Below are positions 1-10,338 of a stretch of DNA of 24,402 nucleotides, piece after piece. The translations under genes were made by a program, and so were the position numbers. Positions within the stretch are counted from its first letter, which is position 1, and each line of letters opens with the position of its first letter. The notes beneath the pieces are model-generated. The model was not told where the DNA came from, searched no databases, and saw only the letters and a program-made list of their open reading frames with translations. Source of the DNA: Larix sibirica (lineage: Eukaryota > Streptophyta > Pinopsida > Pinales > Pinaceae); assembly GCA_004151065.3 (NCBI GenBank), contig NWUY0300001210.1, positions 26,304 through 50,705 of the forward strand, given 5' to 3'.

Positions 1-2250
1 AAGATGTCTCAACGGAATTGAACCCGGGTGGATGGAATGAAATCCATCTAACCCCACCAACAATGGTTGCAGGGAATTGTATTTGCATGGGTGAATGAAG
101 ACTATCTGGTTTACTTGTGCATGAACTTGGAGTTGAACACTTGCGAGTGGAGTTTTATCGATCGTGTGGAGAAGCTAAAAAGACTTGCGTGAAGTGAACT
201 CACCATAATTTGAATCTATGCCGGCATAGTCTCGCATTCCCACAAGTTGCGATATTGATATTGGGCATGAGTGGAGTTTTTGGAGCTACATTGAAGTGGT
301 ATCTCTCCACTGGTGTGATTTGAAGTGTGAAGAGCAGCGACATAGAGTATTCGGTAGGGTTCCTCTCTCGTCTTAATGGTTAATGTCTCCTCTTGATGCT
401 TGAAGTGTTGAAGAGCTCGTTGTACTCTAAGGAAGGAGGACGTCCACGAGCCTGGGGTTTTTAGCGTCTGCTTTCCACAATTGACACTGAACAATATCGT
501 CCATCATACAATGTTTCACCTAGATCATACATGCCAGTTGTTCACAAAAAAATAAGGGCACTGAGAGGGAGCCAGTTTTGCACTGCATGAAATGGGGTCT
601 TGTTCCCAGTTTCACTAAGAAGAATGAGAAACCTGACCATTTTTGTTGTTCAATGCTCAATCAGAATAAATGCACGAGAAGGCTTCTTATCGTCTGCTTA
701 TTCCTAGTTGTAGTTTCCTTGTCACAATAGAAGGGTTTTACGAATGGAAATAGGATGGAGCGAAGAAGCAACCATTCTATATTCATTTTCAAGATGAAAG
801 ACCCCTTGTTTCAGCTACTCTTTACCACATATGGCAATATTTTGAAGGATGACTACTCTTTGCGTTTACTATTTTGACTACATGTTCCTCTAAGGCGTTG
901 GCATGGCTTCATGATAGAATGCATGTTATAATGGGGACCGAGGGTGCAATTGATCCTGCAATGGGTAGAATGCAATTTGATGGGTCGGAATGTGTTAAGG
1001 AGAACAAGTTGAAACCCGAAAAAAAAGCAATTCTATATCAGACTTCTTTTCAAGAAGGGGTACACCGATCAAAAGTTTTGTTTGTAAAACTTATGAAGCT
1101 AGGACTCCATCTTTTGAAGTGAAAAGTGATGTGTGAATATTATTGTGGGCTCTCTTCTTTGCTATGTTAAAGGGTTGAAGACTACTGTGATTATTGCTTG
1201 AAGACTATCGTGGAGTTGTTGATTGAAACTGTGTCTCAATTTTTTAAAGCCTAGAGTTGCATTTCTTTGAAAAGCTGCGTGGAATACCTCACAATTTTGG
1301 ACACTGCTCAATTGATTGTTGCGTATTGAAATCCTCTAGTGTTGCCACTATCGTGTTGAAGATGCATGAGGAAGTGAAATTTGGACTAGTGCGTGAAGCT
1401 TGTTTTGGAGAGCTGCAACATGGAGCTGCCTCTCAAACTTTTCTCTTCCAGCGCTGAGAGAGATGGTGTTGTAGCTGCGTGAACACCCACTCTCTGCCAT
1501 TCATTTACAAAGAGCCAAGAGTAGACTGGCCGCTTGTGTGCATGGAGCTACAATTTGTATGGGGAAACCCTCTGCTGTTTGGAGACCTAAGTACTAATGA
1601 CTGCTAGATCTAATGCTACCTACATATTCCTGGAGTCAATTTGAAGCTGATGCGTTAAAGAATGACTAGTAAATTTATTTTGAAGTGCTGTCATTGTAAG
1701 TATATTGTTGAAGTATTTTGTTGCTTGTATGCAATTGCATTCATAGTCCACTCGAGTAAATAACTACTTTGAAAGTTGATTGTATTCTCTCTTATGCAGT
1801 CTTAAAAATATACTTATTGTAAAGGTGGCAAAGACATAGATTTGTACCTCTTTTTGTTCTCTCAATCATTGTTAAATTGCAGCCATTGGGAAAATTGCAA
1901 CTGGCTGACAGTTTTGAACTTCTAGAGGAGATTTGGGACTAGTTTGGTCCAATCAAGTTTGTCCCTTGTTGCTACAGCTGCTCCAAAAGAAGAAGTTGCA
2001 GAAGCATATCATCATCACTGAAGAACTAAGTATAGCAAATTCATCAATTTAACATTCATAATTGTAACTTGCAAACAATTGTTTTTGTAAGCTATAGTGC
2101 TTCTTTGGTACTTGCATGTGTTTTTTCTAAGTGTCAAATTGAAGTGCATTGTATTTGGGTGCCTTCTCAGTAGAGACTGACACCCTTCACTTTTTGAGTT
2201 TGTAAAGGGCATAGTTTCAAGAAGCCCTCAGTTTGTTGATTGAGTCTACT
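1..2250. other. Unassigned region, no recognisable gene
   Basis: No reading frame here gives a protein family I can name. The longest open stretches are 60-92 codons, and the one at 874-1122 opens with TTG rather than ATG. The plus strand is rich in scattered GAAG, TTGAAGTG and GGAGCTRCA words (for example near 281, 1270, 1400 and 1543), which suggests old, diverged repeats. It may be the 5' part of the element whose gag fragment begins at 2253, but I could not find the LTR start sequence seen at 3427 anywhere in this stretch. One ambiguous base lies at 2252. Confidence 0.5.
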
Positions 2251-2252
2251 TN

Positions 2253-2684
2253 ATGTCTCAAACTAAAGAAATATTAGAGTTGTTGAACACTCTAATACTT
2301 ACTATTGTAGACGACCCATTCGCAATCAGAAAAGAAACTCTCCAAACTATCATCAATCATTTGTAGGATTCAAAATCCAAAGAGGACGATGTCCAACAAA
2401 GGATTCAACATTTTGAACTAGTGTTTGTTCAGAAAAATCCTCTTTTTGAAGTTGAAGATGATTCCTATTAGCTACCAGCACACAATGAAATAATGTCAAA
2501 AAATGTGCAATCTGTTAAAAGTTTCAGATGCCATCCTTGTCAACATTGTGGGAAGCATAACCATTCTTCAGATCGGTGTTTGAAGTTGAAGAAAACTACA
2601 AGAGTGAAACTTGCAGCAAAAAATTTTACTACTTCTTATCTTGTACCTGACAGGGGGGACATTATGTCGGGCTTCAAGTTTTGA
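2253..2684 (+). pseudogene. Broken retrotransposon gag with CCHC zinc knuckle (Copia-like)
   Basis: An ATG at 2253 opens a frame that runs coherently to a stop at 2682-2684, broken by two in-frame TAG codons (about 2364 and 2469). Near its C-terminus it has a perfect CX2CX4HX4C knuckle (CQHCGKHNHSSDRC, 2538-2579), the nucleic-acid-binding motif of retroelement gag proteins, followed by a lysine-rich stretch. No protease, integrase or reverse transcriptase follows before the LTR-like start at 3427, so pol appears deleted. I assign it to Copia because the downstream LTR starts TGTTGG and is preceded by a purine tract; this is inference, since the gag itself does not decide the superfamily. Confidence 0.6.
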
Positions 2685-2699
2685 AGCTTTATCATTCTG

Positions 2700-3330
2700 A
2701 AAACAAGCAATCACGGTCTTCCTCAAGTAAGCCAGAACAAGCAGGCATGAGCCACAGCCAATTTCGGAGGCCAGATTCAAAAATGTAGCCAGAAGACAGA
2801 AGAGAGCCATGCTCCCTAGTACTCATGTGTTCATGGTATTATGTGTCTAGTTTTGACACTCATAACCACCATGAGACTTTCCACTCCTCGCATTGTTCCT
2901 GACGGGTGGGGATGATAAATAGTCATAAACAAGTGAGCGAGCACAAGCGAGCGACTCAACAAGCAAGTCGGAACAAGTGAGCCAGAATCAAGTCAGTGCC
3001 ATGTTCAACTAAGATCCAAAGTTGGTGGTCAGTGTTAAACTACCCATTTAGCAGAAGACTTTAGCTTCTGCTAGATATCAAATGGTGGTCCCCAAACCAC
3101 CACTTTCCATAAAACCTCTGAGCTTTCGTGCCAAATTCCATAGAGAACCTTTGAACCTTCATGCAAGTTCGAGAGTTGTGATCATCCTTAAACCACCCAC
3201 TTAGTAGAAGATTTTAGTTTCTGCTAGCCCTTTCAGTTTGTGGTCAACTAAAACCACCACTTCAAAGAGCACTTGTATTTAACAAGAGAAGTCAGCTTCT
3301 GTTAACTTGGTTGGCAATTCGGATTATCAA
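2700..3330. repeat. Degenerate short repeats and hairpin cluster between gag and LTR
   Basis: Two blocks (about 2705-2760 and 2930-3000) repeat words of the type CAAGYGAGC and GAACAAGYGAGCCAGA. From 3034 to 3313 a hairpin theme recurs three times. The first, at 3049-3073, is perfect: TAGCAGAAG, a 7-nt loop, then CTTCTGCTA. The second, near 3202-3226, is nearly perfect, and the third, near 3281-3303, is shorter. Each is preceded or followed by GTGGT/ACCAC pairs that can also fold. Nothing here codes for a recognisable protein. Confidence 0.6.
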
Positions 3331-3413
3331 GTTGGAAATGTTCATATCGTTGGTAGTTGTCCACTTCTAGTTATTCAGCTCTCTTTTCTTGGACTCACAT
3401 ACATCCCTTCAGA

Positions 3414-3690
3414 TTAAGGGGAGGTTTGTTGGAACCTAATCTTATGGGTTAAGGTAAAAATGTAAATTATGTTTACTCTTCACATCAAGTGAACAGGAAG
3501 AGACACTCGGGAGTCCAAGAGACCACTTGGGAATATGAACCCAAGGGTCATTCTCATGTATTAATGTGTGCATTTGGTTAATGAGAATTGCGCTTTAACA
3601 CCTATCTTTCTTTGTTTTGTTGGGCTTCATCTTGTGTATTTGGCTTGTGTCCATCCAATCATTTATTTACCTGAACGGGCACTTAACAAC
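3414..3690 (+). mobile_element. Polypurine tract and start of a Copia-type 3' LTR, truncated
   Basis: A purine-rich tract, TTAAGGGGAGG, lies at about 3414-3424. It is followed at 3427 by TGTTGGAACCTAATC, the usual start of a plant Copia LTR. The order gag, purine tract, TG-start is what the 3' end of such an element should show. The LTR has no clear CA end, and gag sequence of a Ty3/gypsy element is already recognisable by about 3690. The LTR is therefore probably cut off, or the two elements are joined by a deletion. Confidence 0.55.
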
Positions 3691-4290
3691 TACAATAGAT
3701 GGAAGTGTACTTCAATGTACATGAGTTACTGGAAGATCAAGGATTGCATTTGCTCAGTTAAAGTTTGAGGGCCATGCTTTGGCTTAGTAGGAGATTTATG
3801 TAGTGAGTAGGGCATTGCAGAATGAACCATCAGTGGTTGATTGGGAAGTGTTCAAAGACATGATCAAGGCATATTTCTACACAATTGGGCATGAAGAGCA
3901 GCAGCAAGTCATATGGCACTACTTCAAGCAAAGGCAAGGACAATCAATGCAAGAGTTCACTATTGAATTCAAAAAGAGAGTTGTTCAACCTGGAGTATCT
4001 CAGAAGAGTCTATAAATGCTAATTAAATACCTAGGTGCATTAATACCACAAATTCGACATCAATTAATGTTTTTTTGACCTAAGACAATTGATGAAGCTA
4101 GTCTCCTGCAAGCACGGTATTTTGAGGGAAGTAAGGGAAAGCAGCAACCTGGTACACACAAGAAAGCAGAATTCCAAGAACAAAAGAAAGGGAAAGGAAA
4201 GGAGAGATGGAATAGGAAGAAGCTTACAGCAGCGACACAGGAGACCAACCCCTCTTCCAAATAAAGAAGAAGGAGAATTCCTTGATTATT
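3690..4290 (+). pseudogene. Ty3/gypsy gag, decayed
   Basis: The segment reads as a plant Ty3/gypsy gag. A motif resembling LKFEGHALA is followed directly by two TAG codons (3785-3790) where the family has two tryptophans. Then comes an open stretch of 70 codons containing DWEVFKDMIKAYF and HYFKQRQGQSMQEF, typical of the retrotransposon gag core. The frame continues past a TAA at 4013-4015 into a region with QARYFEG and a lysine-rich tail. The zinc knuckle expected near 4280-4310 survives only as a damaged DYCGCRG remnant in another frame. It is not functional: stops and frameshifts are spread throughout. Confidence 0.8.
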
Positions 4291-4389
4291 GTGGATGTAG
4301 AGGAGAAGGTGGACAGTATCTCAGACTTCGAAGGAAAGGTGAGTTGCACTACTCTACAGAGGTATATAGTCGTGGTTGGCTACAGTAAC

Positions 4390-4682
4390 AAAGAGAACAA
4401 GGAGATGATAGAGTTATTCAGTATCAAAATCCACATGAGACAGAGTACAGTGGATTACTTGTTTGATCCAGGATCCCAATCCAACTTGATATTTGCATAG
4501 TTAGTTGAGAAGCTAGGCTTAGAAACCCAAGACTATTCACGACCATATCCCCTAGGTTGGGTGAGAAAATATATGGATCTAAAGGTAAACAAGCAATGCA
4601 AATTTAAATTTGCCATCAACCAAAACTTTATGGATGAGGTAGTAGCATATATTCTCAATGAGGACTACAAAGAAGATTAATA
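4390..4682 (+). pseudogene. Ty3/gypsy aspartic protease region, decayed
   Basis: The frame contains LFDPGSQSNLIFA, the active-site region of plant Ty3/gypsy proteases, here with DPGS at the position of the more usual DTGA/DSGA. It is followed, after a TAG at 4498-4500, by LVEKLGLETQDY and PYPLGWV, both typical of this protease domain. The frame ends with a stop near 4678-4680. The reverse transcriptase that should follow is absent: integrase-proximal sequence starts within about 20 nt. The element therefore carries an internal deletion of the reverse transcriptase and RNase H part. Confidence 0.75.
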
Positions 4683-4689
4683 TTTTGGA

Positions 4690-6080
4690 GGAGCCTACAA
4701 GCAGCTAAAGGAGAAAGTAGTCACGATGATGGAAGGTAATGAATTCCACCTCCATGAAGGATTGTTATACAAGTCAGATAAGTTGTGCATTCCACAAGGA
4801 AGGAGGATTTCGCTGACAAAGAAGCTCACACCTCAAAGATTGTTGGACATTATGGAGAGACAAAGACATTGGCAAATTTGCAGAGGTATGTGTACTAGCC
4901 GAAGATGCGGGAGCAAGTGATAAAATTTGTTAGAGGATGTGTGTTGTGCAACACCAACAAGCCAAGCAATCAAAAGCTTGGGCTATATATGGCTTTGCCA
5001 ATACCAAGCAAGCCTTGGAAAAGCATGTCCATGGACTTTGTTGGAGGATTTCCCATGTAACGAAGAGGCCATGATTATTTGTTGCAGTTGATCATTTCAA
5101 CGAGATGTGTGTATTAATACCATGTAAGAAGACAATATCTGGACAAGAGGTTGTTGAGCTATTCTTTAGTGATATCTAAATTTATTTTGGCTTGCCTAGC
5201 TCGATCATCTTTGACCGAGATAATTGGTTCTTTGGTAGGTTATGGACAACCCTTTGGGAGAGAATGGATACCAAGTTAAAGTATTCCACCACATTCCATC
5301 CACACGTTGATGGACAAACTGAGGTCATCAATCAAACATTGGTGACAACTACTGAGATGATATAATAGCAAGCATCCCAAGACATGGGATGAATTGTTGG
5401 TCTACATCCAATATTCCTACAACTGTGCATTACATTCCTCTACCAATAAGTCTCCTTTTGAGACTTGCTTTGGATACCTATCTTCTTCACCATTTGATAT
5501 GGAATATGGGCAATGGAAGGATGAGACAAAGCTACAAGGAGATGAGAAGAGGGAAAGCATATTCCTAAACAAGATCAAGCAGATACATTTAAGGTTCATG
5601 AGCAGCTTGAAAGAAGCCAATGACAATACAAGGCAAGGCTCAACATCAAGATCATTAATTCCATGTTGGAGACAAGGTGTGGCTTCACCTCTACAAGGAG
5701 AGGCTACAAGGACATTGTTGAACAAGTAAATGACAATGTCTTTAGATTGAGGCCCCCACCATATATGCATGAATTTGGTGGTGAATGTAGAATATTTGTT
5801 GTTAGAGCCATCCATGCTAGATGGAGATGGGGATCAACAAGTTCTCCCCACTATTGACGACCTTGCACCACATGCACTTGCAAAGTTGAAGGAAGACACA
5901 GTGCTACATCATAAGGAGCGGGTGACCCAAAGAGGATGACAAGAACTATGGAAAATTGATCTAAAAGGACAGACTCCAAGGAAGGCAAGATGGTATGAGA
6001 AGAACCAAATTGAAAGCAAGTTCCCTCATCTCTCCTTAGAAGCTTTTGGGGACCAAAAGCCTCCCAATGGGGAGGTGTAA
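4690..6080 (+). pseudogene. Ty3/gypsy integrase and C-terminal region, frameshifted
   Basis: The sequence starts with AYKQLKEK and NEFHLHEGLLYKSDKLC, the connector before integrase. After a frameshift near 4815 comes an H2C2 zinc-binding region (HTSKIVGHYG to GCVLCN, about 4827-4960) with TAG at 4896-4898 at a conserved Trp position. The catalytic core has Asp at 5034-5036 (MDFVGGF), Asp at 5213-5215 (IIFDRD) and Glu at 5321-5323 (GQTEVIN). The last two are separated by 35 residues, the DD35E spacing. A frameshift lies between the first and second Asp. Downstream are YSYNCALHSSTNKSPFE (about 5410-5460) and a C-terminal tail ending at TAA 6078-6080. A CGA-type Arg codon in the tail has become TGA. 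No activity is expected. Confidence 0.85.
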
Positions 6081-7380
6081 TCCGAATTGGGTCTAAAGAA
6101 TAATGGCTTCAATTTTGGCTCAATTAAAATTGGAAAAGATTAAGCTCATTGTTAAGAATAGGGCAGAAGACATAGTGGCAACGTTAAGGACCCCATATCA
6201 TTACTAGAGACATCTACCTACATAAATCAAGCACCTCGTTAGTTAATGAACATACAACAAAACCAAAGCACGAAATCCAAATCAGCACCTATCCAAATAT
6301 ACAATCCACATCGGGTGAAGATCGTTCAACATGCCATCCAAACCAACCCTTCAAGTTAAAGGTTTCTTTGGAAAAGCCCACAAATCCATACTCCAAATTG
6401 GGAAATGTGTCGGTGTAATGTGGAATGCATGACATGGCACCCAAGGTCTAACCCATTGTGATTGGAGTATTTTTTTGAAAATATGCACTTTCAAACTTTG
6501 AACTCATCCAATTTTTAGCCTTTGTGAATGAAGTGTTCCTTAGAGAACCCTAGAGTCTCAGATCACAAGCTCCTCTAGGTTCGGTAATCTACAAGAGAAT
6601 TGTTTCTTAAGAAACCTAGACTCATCCAAATCCAGTCCTTTGGGGATGGATTGTTTCTTTGGAACTCGACCTCCCAAATCCCAGACTCATCCAGAACCAA
6701 ACCTTTCCAAGTGCATTATTTCTCCAAAAACTCGAACTCGTCCAAATCTATCGTGCTAAGGAGAAGAGAGGGGGGTTCCAAAATGTGAAGAAGAGCCAAC
6801 CATGACTGAAAGAATGGTCATTTTTAAGGATGGATTCTAAAATTCAATGAAACAGAGATCGGGTGTGTAAGAAAGGATATAGGTCACCACCATGAAGGCT
6901 TGGGGAAGTTGAAGGGTTGGGGATGGTTGACCTTCCAAGTATCCCCAAGGCCAACAATTCTCCTATTTACTCATTCTCCACGAGGAAAAAGGGGTTGGCT
7001 TGGGCAGAGAGTAAATAAGAAAAGTTGTATGAATTCTTGAGGGAGTCGAAAGATCTCCAAAGAGTTTGCAACTTGCATTTTGTCAAATAGTAAAAGAGCT
7101 AGCTAAAGCCTTTGAATGTTGGTTTTCTCATTTTGAGCTTCCATGGTAAACATCATCTTCTTGTGTTGTTGTTCTATGAGTAATATTTGTTCTACTACAT
7201 TGGTTTTTATTTATTATAGACTGAATGTCATTAGTGTTATTGAATTAATTTCCAATGATTATTGTTGTGAACATTTTGGAATTTCTTTCATATTTGTAAG
7301 GATCCATGTTGGTGGTTGTGAACATTTTGGAATTTCTTTCATAATTGTAAGGATCCATGTTGGTGAAACCACGAGGATAT
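6076..7380 (+). mobile_element. Probable 3' LTR of the Ty3/gypsy element
   Basis: The integrase frame ends at 6080 inside AATGGGGAGGTGTAATCC. The purine run could serve as a polypurine tract, with the LTR starting TGTAATCC at 6076. The following 1.3 kb has no coding potential and contains irregular copies of a CTCATCCA word (about 6502, 6619, 6684 and 6734). I could not identify the CA end, target-site duplication or a matching 5' LTR; only about 260 bases separate the Copia LTR start from this element's gag. The right limit given is a guess. Confidence 0.4.
7265..7365. repeat. 51-bp tandem duplication
   Basis: Two nearly identical copies of a unit containing GAACATTTTGGAATTTCTTT and AAGGATCCATGTTGGTG sit next to each other with a 51-bp period. 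They differ at only a few bases, such as CATATTTG versus CATAATTG, so the duplication is recent relative to the surrounding decay. Confidence 0.8.
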
Positions 7381-7686
7381 AAGGCCATTGTTTATGGATC
7401 AAGTATGGCCATTATATAAATTTTATTATGACTTTCAAATTTAAAAAAAAACTCTTCCATGTCAAGCTTGAGAAACATAACTAATTGATTGTCGCCTTTG
7501 AAGATGAATTTAGCCTATTAGTTGGTACCTAATTCAATATATCATCTTATCGAACCAAAAACAATGACATTTGTTTAGGATGGGTCTTTCTTTCTATTGA
7601 AAGTGCTTTTAAACACTAGAGAAGCATTACAACTAGCCTAAGCACGCATACTTTACAATTTATTCGCAGAAACAATTGGCAAATGA
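7366..7686. other. AT-rich stretch, nothing recognised
   Basis: There is no open frame of note, no repeat shared with the neighbours and no RNA gene signal that I can see. It separates the probable gypsy LTR from the tandem-repeat block. Confidence 0.5.
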
Positions 7687-9310
7687 CAACATTAAACCCA
7701 GAACATCAATTTGGCTAAACTGTCACACCAAGGGTATTGTTTCAACAATACAATATATTTACACAAACAACCATCAAATGAAATACACCAATGTAGACCC
7801 ATCTAACTCTGGTTTTACGAAGCACCAAGAGGGATCAAATCTCTTGAGGTGCAAACCCTTTTTTGAAGATCAAATCCCTCAATTCACAATTTACAATTAC
7901 AATTACGATTACAATTCACAATTTACAATTACAATTACGATTAGAGTTACAATTTACAATTGCAATCACGATTAGAGTTACAATTTACAATTACAATTTA
8001 CAGTTTCACAAGCAAAAGTGTTACATAAAAGAGATTATTTTATCAAAGACACCAAGAACTTGCACCTTGCTCCAAACCATTTATTCACGCCTCAAGGAGC
8101 CTGAATTTTTAGAAGAGACTTAACACCACTTTTCTTCATTCAAGCACAACCCCATTGGGAATGATCTAAAATTTGTATCAAGGACTTTGAACTTGGTCAT
8201 TAAATCACATCTTGGTTGTATCCAAAATACATTTAACTAGCTGTATTTAGCACAGATCTATACCAGTCTACATACACACTCAATATGCAAAATCCTTAAC
8301 TGTTTTCATGCATTTCAATGTTCAATACAAATTACATCAACAATTACAAAATCAATTTATTATTTTTTGAACATATTGCCAATAGATCAACATTAAACCA
8401 AGCACATCAATTTTGGCTAAACTGTCACACCAAATGTATTATATCAATACAATATATTTACACAAACAACCCTCAAATGAAAATACATAAATCCAAACAT
8501 GTCAATTTCACTAAACTGTTACATAAAAGAGATTATTTTTTCAGACACCAAGAACTTGCACCTTGCTCCAACTTTTTCTCCAACATTAAACCAAGCACAT
8601 CAATTCTGGCTAAACTGTCACACCAAATGTATTATATTAATACAATATATTTACACAAACAACCCTCCGATGAAAATACATGAATCCAAACATGTCAATT
8701 TCACTAAACTGTTATATAAAAGAGATTTTTTTTCAGACACCAAGAACTTGCACCTTGCTCCAACCATTTCTCCATGTCTCTCAAGGAGATTGAATTTTTA
8801 GAGGTGACTTAAGACCACTCTTCTTCATTGAAGCACAACCCCATTGGCGATGATCTAAATTTGCATCAGAGACTTTAAACTTTAGTCTTCTTCATTGAAG
8901 CACAAACCCATTGGCTATGACCCACTGGCGACGATTTAAAATTTGTATCAGACTTTAAACTTTGGTCAATAAACCACATTCTGGTTGCACCTTGCTCCAA
9001 ACCATTTCTTCATGTCTCTCAAGGAAATTGAATATTTAGAGGTGACTTAAGACAACTTTTCTTCATTAAAGCACAGCCCCATTAGCAATGATCTAAAATT
9101 TGAATCGGAGACTAAACTTAGGTCATTAAACCACATTCTAGTTATATCCAAAATACAATTAACTACCTGTATTTAGCACATATCTATAATAATCTACACA
9201 CTCAATATGCAAAATCCTTGACTACTGTTGTTATGATTCAATGTTTAATACTAATCGTATTAATCATATCAACAGTTACAAAATCAATTCGTTATTTGTA
9301 TTCCCTATAG
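7687..9310. repeat. Higher-order tandem repeat (S, T and U modules)
   Basis: Three module types recur. S begins CAACATTAAACC and runs through GGCTAAACTGTCACACCAA, starting at 7687, 8388 and 8581. T contains ACATAAAAGAGATTATTTT and CACCAAGAACTTGCACCTTG. U contains CTCAAGGAG, AAGCACAACCCCATTGG and CTCAATATGCAAAATCC (about 8083-8387 and 8999-9310, with a shorter form at 8771-8980). The order is S-T-U, S-T, S-T-partial U, T-U. The 193-bp spacing of the second and third S copies shows a recent local duplication inside an older one of about 700 bp. Its short open frames are repeats of one another and look non-coding. Confidence 0.8.
7881..8003. repeat. 31-32 bp minisatellite of ACAATTTACAATTA words
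   Basis: About four units of 31-32 bp, built from CAATTTACAATTACAATTACG and separated by AGAGTT in later copies, are inserted into the first S-T unit of the larger repeat. The other S-T copies lack it, so it expanded after, or only in, this copy. Confidence 0.75.
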
Positions 9311-9320
9311 ATGAGCGTGT

Positions 9321-9656
9321 ATGGGTGGTCCTAGTGCTACCAAAAAGCCAATTGAAGATTTCAACTTAATTAAAAGGTTATTGAAAAGGCAACATCATGT
9401 TTTTTTAGATTTAAAAAATTCAATACAAGGCAATGAAAACGATCTGATAACATTGGCAACTATGTTCAATATATGCAACAAAATTAGAAACACTACAAGG
9501 AAAACAAATAATATAATGTATTTTAAAAACATATACCTTCAACATTATTTGTTATTATTTAAGGTGCAAATAGATCGATCTCTTTCAATATTACATAATT
9601 ATATTTTTGAATTTTATATAATTATATTACATTTCTATTTTTCGTATATCATATAA
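9321..9656 (+). CDS. Short ORF of unknown function, doubtful
   Basis: A true ATG at 9321 opens 111 codons. The first 64 or so residues have a mixed, protein-like composition (MGGPSATKKPIEDFNLIKRL at the start). The rest is low-complexity Ile/Tyr/Phe-rich sequence from AT-rich DNA. It starts just after the end of a U module, and the CCCTATAG before it resembles a splice acceptor. I do not recognise any family. It could be a captured exon fragment or a chance frame. Confidence 0.15.
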   Translation: MGGPSATKKPIEDFNLIKRLLKRQHHVFLDLKNSIQGNENDLITLATMFNICNKIRNTTRKTNNIMYFKNIYLQHYLLLFKVQIDRSLSILHNYIFEFYIIILHFYFSYII

Positions 9657-9730
9657 TTATAATCATAATTATATTATATTATTTAATTATAGTACATTTC
9701 TATTTTTCATATATCATATAATTATAATCA
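9628..9730. repeat. 65-bp AT-rich tandem duplication
   Basis: TACATTTCTATTTTTC followed by TATATCATATAATTATAATC occurs twice with a 65-bp offset (9628 and 9693), inside very AT-rich DNA. The second copy ends directly before the minisatellite region. Confidence 0.75.
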
Positions 9731-9760
9731 TGTGGATTGGTTTGATCAAACAGTTTCAAA

Positions 9761-10090
9761 GCAAAGATCCTTGAGAGGTCCTAAGGTCGTGGGTTCGAGC
9801 CTGGTAACAAAATATGAGAAAGCAGTTGGAAGATTTTGGCAGCAAAGATCCTTGAGAGGCCGTGAGGTCATGGGTTCAAGCCTAGTAACAAAATATGAGA
9901 AAGAGATAGCAGTTGGAGGATTTTGGCAGCAAAGATCCTCGAGAGGTCGAGAGGTCGTGGGTTCGAGCCTAGTAACAAAATATGAGAAAGAGAAAGCAGT
10001 TAGAAGATTTTGGCAGCAAAGATACTCGAGAGGTCGTGAGGTCGTGGGTTCAAGCCTAGTAACAAAATATGAGAAAGAAGTTGGAGGATT
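9761..10090. repeat. Four-copy minisatellite with tRNA-like B-box motif
   Basis: Units start with GCAAAGATC at 9761, 9842, 9929 and 10016, giving periods of 81, 87 and 87 bp. Each contains GAGAGGTC, then GTGGGTTCGAGCC or GTGGGTTCAAGCC, then TAACAAAATATGAGAAAG. The GGTTCGAGCC core fits the GWTCRANNC consensus of an RNA polymerase III B box and the T arm of tRNAs. A TTGGCAGCAAAG sequence about 30 nt upstream resembles an A box only weakly. There is no cloverleaf and no poly-T terminator, so this is not a tRNA gene. All unit lengths are multiples of three, so frames stay open on both strands across the array (9732-10109 plus, 9746-10216 minus), but the plus frame opens with GTG. Confidence 0.7.
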
Positions 10091-10338
10091 TACCAAAAAA
10101 ATTACATAATTCTGCTTCATCCCTCCAATCAAATCCCATAGAGAGCACTTAACTAAATGAACCCAGCAAATGGCATAATGGAGAGTGAGTACAAAAGTCA
10201 CTTGTAATTGGTTCAAAATACAGTTATAAACCTATACAAGCTTCGGCCAGACAATCCAACTTAATTATTTATCATGAGATTTTCTTATCATGAACAGAGA
10301 ATCCAAATTAACCTTTTTCGTAAATAATATATAGATAT

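Noticed and set aside
5417-5815. 132-codon minus-strand frame
   Set aside because: It lies antisense to the recognisable integrase C-terminal region and has no family features.
6502-6780. Tandem repeat of CTCATCCA units in the gypsy LTR region
   Set aside because: Spacing is irregular (117, 65 and 50 bp) and similarity outside the word is weak, so it is not called as a separate repeat.
9761-10090. tRNA genes
   Set aside because: Only the T-arm/B-box part is present. No anticodon arm, acceptor stem or terminator can be folded.
9732-10109. 125-codon plus-strand repeat protein
   Set aside because: It opens with GTG, not ATG, and is made only of the tRNA-like minisatellite, with no recognisable domain.
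9746-10216. 156-codon minus-strand frame
   Set aside because: It is the antisense of the minisatellite; stop-free only because the unit lacks stops in this frame and unit lengths are multiples of three.
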